Source: Rhodocytophaga rosea
GTDB lineage: Bacteria; Bacteroidota; Bacteroidia; Cytophagales; 172606-1
Direction: 5' to 3'
Assembly: GCF_010119975.1 (NCBI RefSeq)
Contig: NZ_CP048222.1
Coordinates: forward strand, 7,416,501-7,480,500
DNA length: 64,000 nucleotides
In this document: one piece after another, positions 35,874-44,007 of the stretch
Position numbering within the stretch: the stretch's first letter is position 1
Layout: every line of letters begins with the position of its first letter
Made by a program: the position numbers and the translations under genes
Notes under the pieces: model-generated
Databases searched by the model: none
Told to the model about the DNA's origin: nothing
The model's input: only the letters and a program-made list of their open reading frames with translations

Positions 35874-36914
35874 TTACTGTTTTTTTAAGAATACCAGCTG
35901 GTTTTTTTCTTTGATTATGGTATAGTTGAAGGATTCGGAAAGAACAAATAATATACTTTCGATACTGTTGCTGGGCACAGAACCTGTAATTTTCTGGTTG
36001 AGCAGGCTAGTGTCCGGAATACTCACTGTTAACCCATAAGTTTCTTCCAGGATGGTTTTTATCTGGGCAATAGAAGTATTTTTAAAGATCAGCTTATTCT
36101 GCGTCCATGAGAGGAATTGTTGTGGATCTACGCGCTTTTTTACATATCCGGAAGCTGTATTTGCCAGTTCAACTGATTCACTGGGGTCCATCAATACCTG
36201 TCTGGTAGCTTCTTTCTGCTGGATAAGCAATTTTACTTTACCGGATTGCAGTATGACCTGGGTACCGCTTTTTCGGTTTTTAACATTAAAGGCTGTTCCT
36301 AACACTTCCACGTCCATACCGGAAGTAGTTTTTACAAGAAATTTCTGATGATTGTGTGTATGCACCACCGAAAAATAGGCTTCTCCTTCCACCCAAACCT
36401 GCCGGGGTTCATCCTGGTCCCATTCAGCGGCATAGCGGATAGTGGAATTGCTATTGAGCATCACCATAGATTGATCCGGTAAGACAAGGCTTCTGGTTTT
36501 GCCATACGCAGTTTTGTATTCTATCATTTCCGCAGGCCGGAAAACCACATAGTATAATAAAATGCCTGTTAGCAAAATGGTACATACGGCGGCTATACGC
36601 TGATATCTGGAAAGGAGCCAGATCGGTTTTGGTTTGGAAGATATAGCTACAGGCGTATTATACTCTCGCTTTCTGGTCGTTTCAATTCTTTGCCAGAGTT
36701 TGTCAATCCGGCTATTGTCTACCAATGGATTTTCCTGCAAAGCCATCTTTTTCAGGATTTGTCTGGCATTTTCCACCAATGGCTGTTTTTCCGGATACTG
36801 CTGTAACCAGTTTTCCCAAAACCGGCTGCTATTTTTGTCCGGGAACAGCACCCATTGCTGAAACTGTTCATCAACAAGAAAATCCTCCAGTAAATAATCC
36901 AAATATTCCATCAA
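35874..36914 (-). CDS. FecR-family anti-sigma factor
   Basis: 346 residues. A cytoplasmic N-terminal region (1-105) binds the sigma factor, then one membrane helix (about 107-125, IAAVCTILLTGILLYYVVF), a periplasmic FecR domain (about 130-240, TAYGKTRSLVLPDQSMVMLN, EGEAYFSVVHTHNHQKFLV) and a C-terminal STN-like DUF4974 domain (about 275-346, FKNTSIAQIKTILEETYGL). It receives the transporter signal and releases the ECF sigma factor. It lies between the sigma gene (113-base gap) and SusC (95-base gap), the standard order. Confidence 0.95.
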   Translation of the reverse strand: MMEYLDYLLEDFLVDEQFQQWVLFPDKNSSRFWENWLQQYPEKQPLVENARQILKKMALQENPLVDNSRIDKLWQRIETTRKREYNTPVAISSKPKPIWLLSRYQRIAAVCTILLTGILLYYVVFRPAEMIEYKTAYGKTRSLVLPDQSMVMLNSNSTIRYAAEWDQDEPRQVWVEGEAYFSVVHTHNHQKFLVKTTSGMDVEVLGTAFNVKNRKSGTQVILQSGKVKLLIQQKEATRQVLMDPSESVELANTASGYVKKRVDPQQFLSWTQNKLIFKNTSIAQIKTILEETYGLTVSIPDTSLLNQKITGSVPSNSIESILFVLSESFNYTIIKEKNQLVFLKKQ

Positions 36915-37027
36915 AAATCACAATTAATGACCTTTATTAGCAAAGGGCACTACTCCACATCCGGTACTCACATTTTTTGCTTTTTTTGCAAAATATTTTT
37001 GAAATGTATAAAAGGCTGGACCTGTAC

Positions 37028-37612
37028 TCAGGCGATCAGAAAAAGCAGCAGGTGAAAGCTGATAAAGGTAGATATCAATTCTTTCCGCAATGCTTTCATG
37101 GAGCGGAACATCAGGTTTTTTACGGACTGGTAATTGATGAGCAGCAAACTGCTGATTTCTTCGTAGCTTAAGTTGGCATAAAAGCGCAAATAAATAATTT
37201 CCCGCTGATTTTCACTCAGTTTATTAATTCCCTGCTTTAACCTTTCTTCCTGCTCGTAGTTGAGCTGGTTTAAGATCAGTAATGTTTCGTGAGGGAATAC
37301 TATATCTGCATCAAATTCGTCTGTAATGGAGGTGGTACTTTGTAAGCTTGTCCGGTGCCGGGCAACAACTCTGATGATTTTTCTTTTCAGCGCTTTAAAC
37401 AGATATAGTTTCACAGCATCGGTATCTCCCAGATGCTCTTTTCTCCCCCATAGTTCTATAAACAGGTCGTGAATACAATCTTCTACAATATCCGTATCTT
37501 TTACCAGCTTCATCCCATACCCAAAAAGCATTTTTACATACCGGCTGTAGATCTGTGCAAAGGCAGCTTCATTCCCATTCTTAAACTTTCTCCAGACCTC
37601 TTTGTCATTCAT
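37028..37612 (-). CDS. ECF-type RNA polymerase sigma factor (FecI-like)
   Basis: 194 residues. Region 2 (about 10-75): AFAQIYSRYVKMLFGYGMKL, VEDCIHDLFIELWGRKEHLG, the -7/-10 recognition part. Region 4 (about 125-180): INKLSENQREIIYLRFYANL, SYEEISSLLLINYQSVKNLM, a helix-turn-helix for the -33 region. Bacteroidota FecI-like sigma that should be held inactive by the next gene's FecR and direct transcription of the SusCD unit. The C-terminus is hydrophobic (FISFHLLLFLIA), a mildly unusual tail. Confidence 0.94.
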   Translation of the reverse strand: MNDKEVWRKFKNGNEAAFAQIYSRYVKMLFGYGMKLVKDTDIVEDCIHDLFIELWGRKEHLGDTDAVKLYLFKALKRKIIRVVARHRTSLQSTTSITDEFDADIVFPHETLLILNQLNYEQEERLKQGINKLSENQREIIYLRFYANLSYEEISSLLLINYQSVKNLMFRSMKALRKELISTFISFHLLLFLIA

Positions 37613-38143
37613 AATACGCCACTGTTTTGGATAATTTGAACGAATAATCTATTATTAATTTCCTTGTAAAACCCTACAATAAATAGAAGAAATTATACTG
37701 CTGAAATATAAATATTACAAGCTTTTTTGTATAGGTTATATCTAAAAAATACTTGTAAAAGTCACAATTTATAGTAAAAAAAATAAAAACAAAACACTTT
37801 TGGGGTATTTTCCCTTTTTCTTCTGGAACTAAAGCTGTTTAATTACCAGAATGAAAAATCAGTCTTAAAAGATTGGAGAAAGAGTTTAGTAAACAGAAGA
37901 ATTTAAATTATTGATATCGATGATTTGACTCCATCAGATAATTACTGAGACAGATGCCAGATCCATGTGTGAATGGAATCGGCAGATAGTCTGTATGAGA
38001 ATATATTCTGATTTGCCTGCGTATTTTCGCAATAGTTCATCTCTGATATCAGTACAACTTTTTGCAATACTGTAGTAAACCACCACATATTTTATCATAT
38101 TTGAAGCCTTAGTCATTGCAGAACATTTAATAAATAGTTACAA
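37613..38143. other. Divergent intergenic region between sigma and GntR genes
   Basis: 531 bases, very AT-rich in the left half. No convincing gene: a 60-codon minus-strand frame (37934-38116) has no recognisable features. A perfect 12-bp palindrome AGAATATATTCT lies at 37998-38009, about 135 bases before the GntR start, and might be a regulator site. The region must hold promoters for both divergent genes, but I could not place a full TTG/TAnnTTTG pair. Confidence 0.5.
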
Positions 38144-38872
38144 ATGCAAATCAACCACGCTTCTCTTATTCCTTTGCACAAACAGATTGAAGATTTGATT
38201 CGGGAACTGGTTGAAAGTGGAAAATATGATGGAGGAAAGCTGCTGCCTAAAGAAGAAGAACTGGCTAGGCGGTTTGGGGTTTCGCGCAATACAGTTCGCC
38301 AGGGGATTTATAAACTGGTGCTGGAAGGATTGTTGATCCGGAAAAAAGGCGTAGGTACACAAATAGCTCCCAAAACCATCACCACCCACCTGGACGAATG
38401 GCATAGTTTCACACAGGAAATGACCCGGAGAGGCGTTTCCTTAAAAAATTACCTCGTCAAGGTTAGTAAGGAAGGAGCTGATACTGTATTAGCAGAAGCA
38501 TTTCAGATAGACAAAGATACCCAGCTAATAAAACTGGAAAGATTACGTGGTGATGATAAAGCACCCTTTGTTTATTTCATTTCCTGGTTTCATCCCCGGC
38601 TTGGATTAACCGGTGAAGAAAATTTTCATCGGCCTTTATACCAGCTTCTGGAACAGGATCTGTCGGTGTTTCCCAGCCGTTCCAGCGAAGAATTAAAAGC
38701 AGTAGCTGCTGATGCAGTCGTAGCCAGACACTTAAATATTCAGGAAGGCTCGCCTGTTTTATACCGCAAGCGGCTGGTGTATGATGCCGGAAACCGGAGC
38801 ATTGAGTACAACATTGGCTTTTACAGGGGAGATAAGTTTACCTACTCGATTGATATTAAAAGAAATACATAA
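38144..38872 (+). CDS. GntR-family (HutC/UTRA) transcriptional regulator
   Basis: 242 residues. N-terminal winged helix (about 5-72): PLHKQIEDLIRELVESGKYD, LLPKEEELARRFGVSRNTVR, the GntR signature. C-terminal UTRA effector domain (about 90-240): DTQLIKLERLRGDDKAPFVY and SPVLYRKRLVYDAGNRSIEY. UTRA regulators sense sugar phosphates or similar small ligands. It precedes the ROK-PMI fusion gene by 62 bases. That gap and the start codon after it contain a 28-bp palindrome, the best candidate operator. It probably represses the mannoside-use genes until mannose-6-phosphate or a relative accumulates. Confidence 0.93.
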   Translation: MQINHASLIPLHKQIEDLIRELVESGKYDGGKLLPKEEELARRFGVSRNTVRQGIYKLVLEGLLIRKKGVGTQIAPKTITTHLDEWHSFTQEMTRRGVSLKNYLVKVSKEGADTVLAEAFQIDKDTQLIKLERLRGDDKAPFVYFISWFHPRLGLTGEENFHRPLYQLLEQDLSVFPSRSSEELKAVAADAVVARHLNIQEGSPVLYRKRLVYDAGNRSIEYNIGFYRGDKFTYSIDIKRNT

Positions 38873-38909
38873 TTTTTAATTTCCTGTAGAATTATTTGTA
38901 ATATTTCTT

Positions 38910-38942
38910 TACATTTGTTCATATGTTTGAACATATGAACAA
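38910..38942 (+). promoter_or_regulatory. -7 box and 28-bp palindromic operator overlapping the start of the ROK-PMI gene
   Basis: TACATTTG (38910-38917) fits TAnnTTTG. Overlapping it, TTGTTCATATGTT (38915-38927) and AACATATGAACAA (38930-38942) are perfect 13-base arms around TG. The palindrome covers the expected transcription start and the ATG at 38935. The -33 box is weak. With initiation a few bases after the -7 box the mRNA would have almost no leader. Confidence 0.65.
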
Positions 38943-41625
38943 GTATTATGTTGGATTGGATATTGGAGGTTCTCACATCGCAGCTGGCATCGTACAGGTT
39001 GGGACAGTGCAAACCATAACTCAATTTCCTGTTCTTACACAATTAATTAACAGTGCAGACAGGGCAGAGGTAATACTAGAGCAGTGGAGTAAAACCATTG
39101 AAGCTATCTGCCGGGACCACAATATTTCTGCACTTAATGGAATAGGTTTTGCCATGCCCGGACCCTTTCAGTATGAAAAGGGAATTGCAGCCATTGAAAG
39201 TTTGCACAAGTATGATGATTTGTTTGGATTAAATATCAGGACTATGCTGGTTAATCAGTTAAGCAGCCAGTTAGCCATGCAAGCAAGTCAGGTTGAATTT
39301 GTGAATGATGCGCATGGATTTTTGTTAGGGGCTGTTCAGGCAAATGGCTGGAAGAAAGATAAAGTGTTGGCTGTTACGATAGGTACCGGATTAGGGGGTG
39401 GTTTTTATTCCGATGGTCAGGCAAGGATAGAAGGGCCGGGGATTCCGGAGGGTGGATTTTTATACTATCAGCCATTTAAAGAAGGAATAGCCGAAGACTA
39501 TATATCTACCCGCTGGCTGCTGAACAGGTTTAATGCTTTAAAAGGCAGCACCCTGCAGAATGTAAAACAACTGGTAGATTACTATCCGGCAGATGCCATC
39601 ACTTATAAAGTATTTACGGAATTCGGCACTCACCTGGCCCAGTTTCTAACTCCCGTGATAGAGTCTTTTCAGCCAGATCAGATCATATTCGGAGGAAACA
39701 TAATGAAGGCTTACGGGTATTTTAAAGAAGCTTTCCTGCAGACGTTAAAACAAACCAGCTATACTTACCAGATACATATGACAGATAATACAAGTTCACT
39801 TGCCATCCGAGGAGCCGTACAGGGATTGATAGAAAAAGATAAAGAACAGCACAGTAAAGCCAACTACCGGGAAACGCATCAACCACTGTTACCTGTGGAA
39901 AAACTTGTCCTTTCTTCCCAAGGTTATGATATTTATCCAACGTTTAAACTGGAAAACGGCTCTATTTACACAGGTTTCGAAAGTCTGGCTGATTGGATAG
40001 CTGCGAAAGAGAAAGTAGTGATTGAGGGATATGGAGGAGTGCTTTGGGAACAATTCGTAGACAACCTGAATCAGCAGTTTATCCGCAAAGGTGTTCGTGT
40101 GAACTGGCTTTGTATGGATGCTGCCTGGAAAGATGAAAATGAGATCAATCAAATGATTGAACCGTATCTGGGCGGAGATGATCCTATCTTTGGAAATGTG
40201 TATCCAGGTGAATTAAGTGACTTTTTTGACCTGGGGAGATTGAAAAAGCTTCAGCCAAAAAAGGCTGGAATTAATATATTGTATGGTTGCGGCGCAGCTT
40301 TAGCAGGCTGGAATGCACCCCTCGTATATCTGGATGTACCTAAAAATGAAATTCAGTTCCGTTCGCGGGCGGGAAATGTTTGCAATATCGGAGCTTTACA
40401 ACCCATTAAACCTGGTCCGCAATACAAACGCTTTTATTTTGTAGACTGGGCAGTACTCAATAAACACAAAAAGCAAATCCTTCCTTCTATTGATGTAATT
40501 GTAGATGAACAGCGAGTAGAGGATATCACCTGGATGAACGGAGAGAAGTTTAGAGATGCCTTGCAATCCATGTCGCAGCATATGTTCCGAGTGCGGCCCT
40601 GGTTTGAACCCGGTGTGTGGGGCGGACAATGGATAAAAGACAGAATAGAAGGCCTGAGCAAAGAAGTAGTAAATTATGCCTGGTCGTTTGAGCTAATTGT
40701 GCCGGAAAACGGAATTATTCTGGAAAGCAACCGCCATTTGCTGGAAGTATCCTTCGACTTTCTGATGTTTGCCGGGAATGAATCAGTATTAGGAAAAGCA
40801 GCCAGGCGTTTTAAATATGAATTCCCGATCCGCTTCGATTTTCTGGACACTTTTGATGGTGGAAACCTTTCTTTGCAATGCCATCCGACTACAAAGTTTA
40901 TCCAGGCGAATTTTGGGGAGAATTTTACCCAGGATGAAACCTATTATATTCTCGATGCCAAAGAAGAGGCAAAGGTATATTTGGGTTTTCAGGAAAATAT
41001 CAACAAAACTGAGTTTAGAGAAAAGCTGGAGGATAGTTTTCAGAATAATACTCCGGTTGAAGTAGAGAAATATGTACAGGTATTTCCGGCGCAGAAACAC
41101 GATCTGTTTCTGATTCCCAATGGAACTGTACACTGCTCCGGGAAAAATACCATGGTGCTGGAAATCAGTGCAACACCCTATATCTATACCTTTAAAATGT
41201 ATGACTGGCTCCGCCTGGACCTTAAAGGTTTACCCCGTCCACTGAACATTGACCGGGCTTTCCGGAACCTGGATTTTGAACGGAAAGGTGAGAAAGTACA
41301 GCAGCAATTATTGTCGAAGCCAGAAGTAATCAAAAAAGGCCAAGACTGGCAATTAATTAATCTGTCTACCCATGAAGAGCATTTTTATGCTATTCAACGC
41401 ATCGAATTTGATTCCTCGGTAGAGATAGCCACCGAAGGGCAGTGCCATATTTTAAGCCTGGTAGAAGGAAGTTCTATTACCGTCCGGACAGGCGCATTGG
41501 AACAGACTATTCATTATGCTGAAACTTTTGTAGTGCCGGCTGCTGCCGGAAGTTATGTACTTATCAATGAAGGCAAGAGCCAGGCAAAAGTAGTAAAAGC
41601 ATTTGTTAAGGATGATCACTGTTAA
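38935..41625 (+). CDS. Fusion of ROK sugar kinase and type I phosphomannose isomerase
   Basis: 896 residues from ATG 38935 (ATG 38923 adds MFEH and cannot be excluded). Residues 1-310: ROK kinase, with YYVGLDIGGSHIAAGIV at the start, VTIGTGLGGGFY and QIIFGGNIM, but no Cys zinc motif. About 325-545: a Bacteroidota-specific region resembling a nucleoside-kinase fold, with VVIEGYGGVLWEQF where a P-loop would be and no Lys/Ser. About 550-896: type I phosphomannose isomerase, with PGVWGGQWIKD, zinc-site LSLQCHPTTKF and IPNGTVHCSGKNTMVLEIS. Mannose could be phosphorylated and turned into fructose-6-phosphate by one polypeptide. GH92 mannosidases follow after 8 bases. Confidence 0.9.
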   Translation: MNKYYVGLDIGGSHIAAGIVQVGTVQTITQFPVLTQLINSADRAEVILEQWSKTIEAICRDHNISALNGIGFAMPGPFQYEKGIAAIESLHKYDDLFGLNIRTMLVNQLSSQLAMQASQVEFVNDAHGFLLGAVQANGWKKDKVLAVTIGTGLGGGFYSDGQARIEGPGIPEGGFLYYQPFKEGIAEDYISTRWLLNRFNALKGSTLQNVKQLVDYYPADAITYKVFTEFGTHLAQFLTPVIESFQPDQIIFGGNIMKAYGYFKEAFLQTLKQTSYTYQIHMTDNTSSLAIRGAVQGLIEKDKEQHSKANYRETHQPLLPVEKLVLSSQGYDIYPTFKLENGSIYTGFESLADWIAAKEKVVIEGYGGVLWEQFVDNLNQQFIRKGVRVNWLCMDAAWKDENEINQMIEPYLGGDDPIFGNVYPGELSDFFDLGRLKKLQPKKAGINILYGCGAALAGWNAPLVYLDVPKNEIQFRSRAGNVCNIGALQPIKPGPQYKRFYFVDWAVLNKHKKQILPSIDVIVDEQRVEDITWMNGEKFRDALQSMSQHMFRVRPWFEPGVWGGQWIKDRIEGLSKEVVNYAWSFELIVPENGIILESNRHLLEVSFDFLMFAGNESVLGKAARRFKYEFPIRFDFLDTFDGGNLSLQCHPTTKFIQANFGENFTQDETYYILDAKEEAKVYLGFQENINKTEFREKLEDSFQNNTPVEVEKYVQVFPAQKHDLFLIPNGTVHCSGKNTMVLEISATPYIYTFKMYDWLRLDLKGLPRPLNIDRAFRNLDFERKGEKVQQQLLSKPEVIKKGQDWQLINLSTHEEHFYAIQRIEFDSSVEIATEGQCHILSLVEGSSITVRTGALEQTIHYAETFVVPAAAGSYVLINEGKSQAKVVKAFVKDDHC

Positions 41626-41633
41626 TATCCCCT

Positions 41634-43970
41634 ATGTATACGATAAGAAACCTTGTAATCTTATTTTTAATTATATGTGTGCCGGTTTTGCTACTGGCTC
41701 AGCCAAAGCAGCCGGTAGATTATGCCGATCCTATGATCGGTTCGTCTGAATCCCGCTGGATGCTGAACCCTGGCGTAACAATGCCCTTCGGAATGGTGCA
41801 ATTGAGTCCGGATAATCAGGGGAATGTATGGAAAGCTGGGTATGAATATACCTTAAATAACATTGGCGGTTTCAGTCACATCCATTCCTGGACCATGTCT
41901 GGCCTTTCAATTATGCCTACCGTGGGTGCTTTAAATACCAAACAAGGGCCTGCTGATGGCCCCACTACCGGCTGGACTACCGGGTACCGCTCCAGAATTG
42001 ATAAAAAAACAGAACAAGCCAGTCCAGGCTATTATGCGGTAACGTTGATGAATGGAAATATCCGCACTGAGTTAACAAGTACCACCCGGGCAGGTTTTTT
42101 TCGATTCACCTATCCCCAGGAGGAAGAAGCACATATTTTGATAGATCTGGATTTCCCGGCAGAAAACAAACCTAAAATTCTGGATGCCCGCATTACACAA
42201 GTAAACGACAAGGAAATTGAAGGCTATTCTAAACAGCAGATGGATGACTGGAATGAGTACACGGTTCATTTTGTCGTGCGGTTTAATAAACCAATCGGGT
42301 ATTTTGGCGGCTGGAAAAAGGATAGCGTTTTGCACAAAGTAAAAGAAGTAACCGGCAGTGGCGATATTGGGGCATTTGCAGATTTCAAAACGCAAAAAGG
42401 CGAAGTAATTCTGATGCAGACTGGTATTTCGCTGGTAAGTGTGGAAGGGGCAAGATTGAACCTGGAAACGGAGATGAATCCGTTTAACTGGAATTTTGAT
42501 TCGGTCAGGAATAATGCCAGAACCACCTGGAATACCTTGCTTAGTAAGATAAAAGTAGAAGGCGGCAGCGAAGAAAATCTTAAGAAGTTCTATACCAATC
42601 TGTATCGTTCCTATATTGCCCGTACCATCTGGAGCGACGTTAATGGCAAATATGTAGATGTATGTGAACAAGTACGTACACTTGATGATCCCAAATCTCC
42701 CATCCTAGGGTCTGATGCTTTCTGGAATACCTTCTGGAACCTGAACCAGCTATGGACATTGGTAAATCCGGATATTGCCAATATGTGGGTAAAATCCCAG
42801 CTGGAAATGTACAAGCACGGCGGCTGGCTGTCGAAGGGACCTGCAGGAATTGAATATTCTGGTATTATGGAAGCTTCCCACGAAATTTCACTGATTGTGA
42901 GTGCTTATCAGAAAGGTATCCGGAACTTTGACGCTGCTACAGCTTTTAAGGCAATGCTTCATCAACAGACCGTACCTGGAGTAAAACACGAATGTGGGGG
43001 GTATGCCGGAAATAAGTTTTTTGACTCGTACATGAAATTAGGCTATGTGCCGCATGAAGAAGGCCAGGTTTCTAATACCTTAGAATATGCCTATGACGAT
43101 TGGTGTGTAGCCCAGATGGCCAAAGCGTTGGGCAAAAAAAGTGAATATAAAGGGTTTATTAAACGGGCGGGGAATTATAAAAACGTATTCGATCCGGAAA
43201 CAAAATACATCCGCATGAAACACAAAGATGGCGCCTGGGTGAAAGACTGGAATCCCTATTGCTGCACCTCGTTCAATGGAACCGGCTATCTGGAAGGCAA
43301 TGCCTGGCAATACAGCTTTTTTAATCCGCATGATGTACAAGGCATTCTCAACCTGATGGGGAAAGATGAATTTAACAAGCGGCTGGAAGAAGGTTTTGAA
43401 AAATCTGCCAGGTTTAGTTTCAATGCCGAAGCCGATCTGTACGACCGGGTGCCGATCAATCATGGAAACCAGCCCAATATGCAGGCGGCCTATTTGTTCA
43501 ATTATTCCGGTAAACCCTGGCTTACTCAAAAATGGGCACGTGAGATCATGAATACCTACTACGGTTCCGATCCTTACCATGGCTGGCTGGGCGACGAGGA
43601 CGAAGGACAAATGGGAGCCTGGTTTGTAATGAGCGCCATGGGGCTTTTTGAAACAGATGGAGGGGCTTCTGTAAAACCCTTTTATGAAATAGGCAGTCCC
43701 TTGTTTGAGAAAACGACCATTACCCTGGATAACCAGTATTATTCTGGAAAAACCTTTGAAATTGAAGCCAGAAATACTTCGGATAAAAACATTTACATTC
43801 AGTCAGCAACTCTAGATGGAAAGCCATTAACCAAGCCATGGTTTTATCATGCGGATCTGGTAGATGGAGGAAAACTAGTACTGGAAATGGGACCAGAACC
43901 CAACCAAAACTGGGGAAGCAAACCACAGGATGCACCGCCTTCTATGTCAGCGGCAGCAAATGCTAAGTAA
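41634..43970 (+). CDS. GH92 alpha-mannosidase, secreted (1)
   Basis: 778 residues, signal peptide (1-22, ending VLLLAQ). Complete GH92: N-terminal beta-sandwich (YADPMIGSSE, GVTMPFGMVQLSPD, GGFSHIHSWTMSG) and an (alpha/alpha)6 C-terminal domain. The likely catalytic acid is the Glu of YLEGNAWQYSFFNPHD; calcium/base acidic residues are in GDEDEGQMGAWFV. GH92 enzymes are calcium-dependent inverting exo-alpha-mannosidases. The segment usually HGNEP reads HGNQPN here, which may change the linkage used. It follows the kinase-isomerase by 8 bases. Export to the periplasm or surface is expected. Confidence 0.93.
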   Translation: MYTIRNLVILFLIICVPVLLLAQPKQPVDYADPMIGSSESRWMLNPGVTMPFGMVQLSPDNQGNVWKAGYEYTLNNIGGFSHIHSWTMSGLSIMPTVGALNTKQGPADGPTTGWTTGYRSRIDKKTEQASPGYYAVTLMNGNIRTELTSTTRAGFFRFTYPQEEEAHILIDLDFPAENKPKILDARITQVNDKEIEGYSKQQMDDWNEYTVHFVVRFNKPIGYFGGWKKDSVLHKVKEVTGSGDIGAFADFKTQKGEVILMQTGISLVSVEGARLNLETEMNPFNWNFDSVRNNARTTWNTLLSKIKVEGGSEENLKKFYTNLYRSYIARTIWSDVNGKYVDVCEQVRTLDDPKSPILGSDAFWNTFWNLNQLWTLVNPDIANMWVKSQLEMYKHGGWLSKGPAGIEYSGIMEASHEISLIVSAYQKGIRNFDAATAFKAMLHQQTVPGVKHECGGYAGNKFFDSYMKLGYVPHEEGQVSNTLEYAYDDWCVAQMAKALGKKSEYKGFIKRAGNYKNVFDPETKYIRMKHKDGAWVKDWNPYCCTSFNGTGYLEGNAWQYSFFNPHDVQGILNLMGKDEFNKRLEEGFEKSARFSFNAEADLYDRVPINHGNQPNMQAAYLFNYSGKPWLTQKWAREIMNTYYGSDPYHGWLGDEDEGQMGAWFVMSAMGLFETDGGASVKPFYEIGSPLFEKTTITLDNQYYSGKTFEIEARNTSDKNIYIQSATLDGKPLTKPWFYHADLVDGGKLVLEMGPEPNQNWGSKPQDAPPSMSAAANAK

Positions 43971-44007
43971 GCAAATTGAATATATAATAGATAAAGTTAA
44001 GCTGCTC

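Noticed and set aside
37934-38116. 60-codon minus-strand frame in the sigma-GntR gap
   Set aside because: No domain, no promoter or ribosome-binding signal, located in a divergent regulatory region.
42072-42671. 199-codon frame antisense to the first GH92 gene
   Set aside because: Fully inside a complete GH92 gene and without recognisable features.
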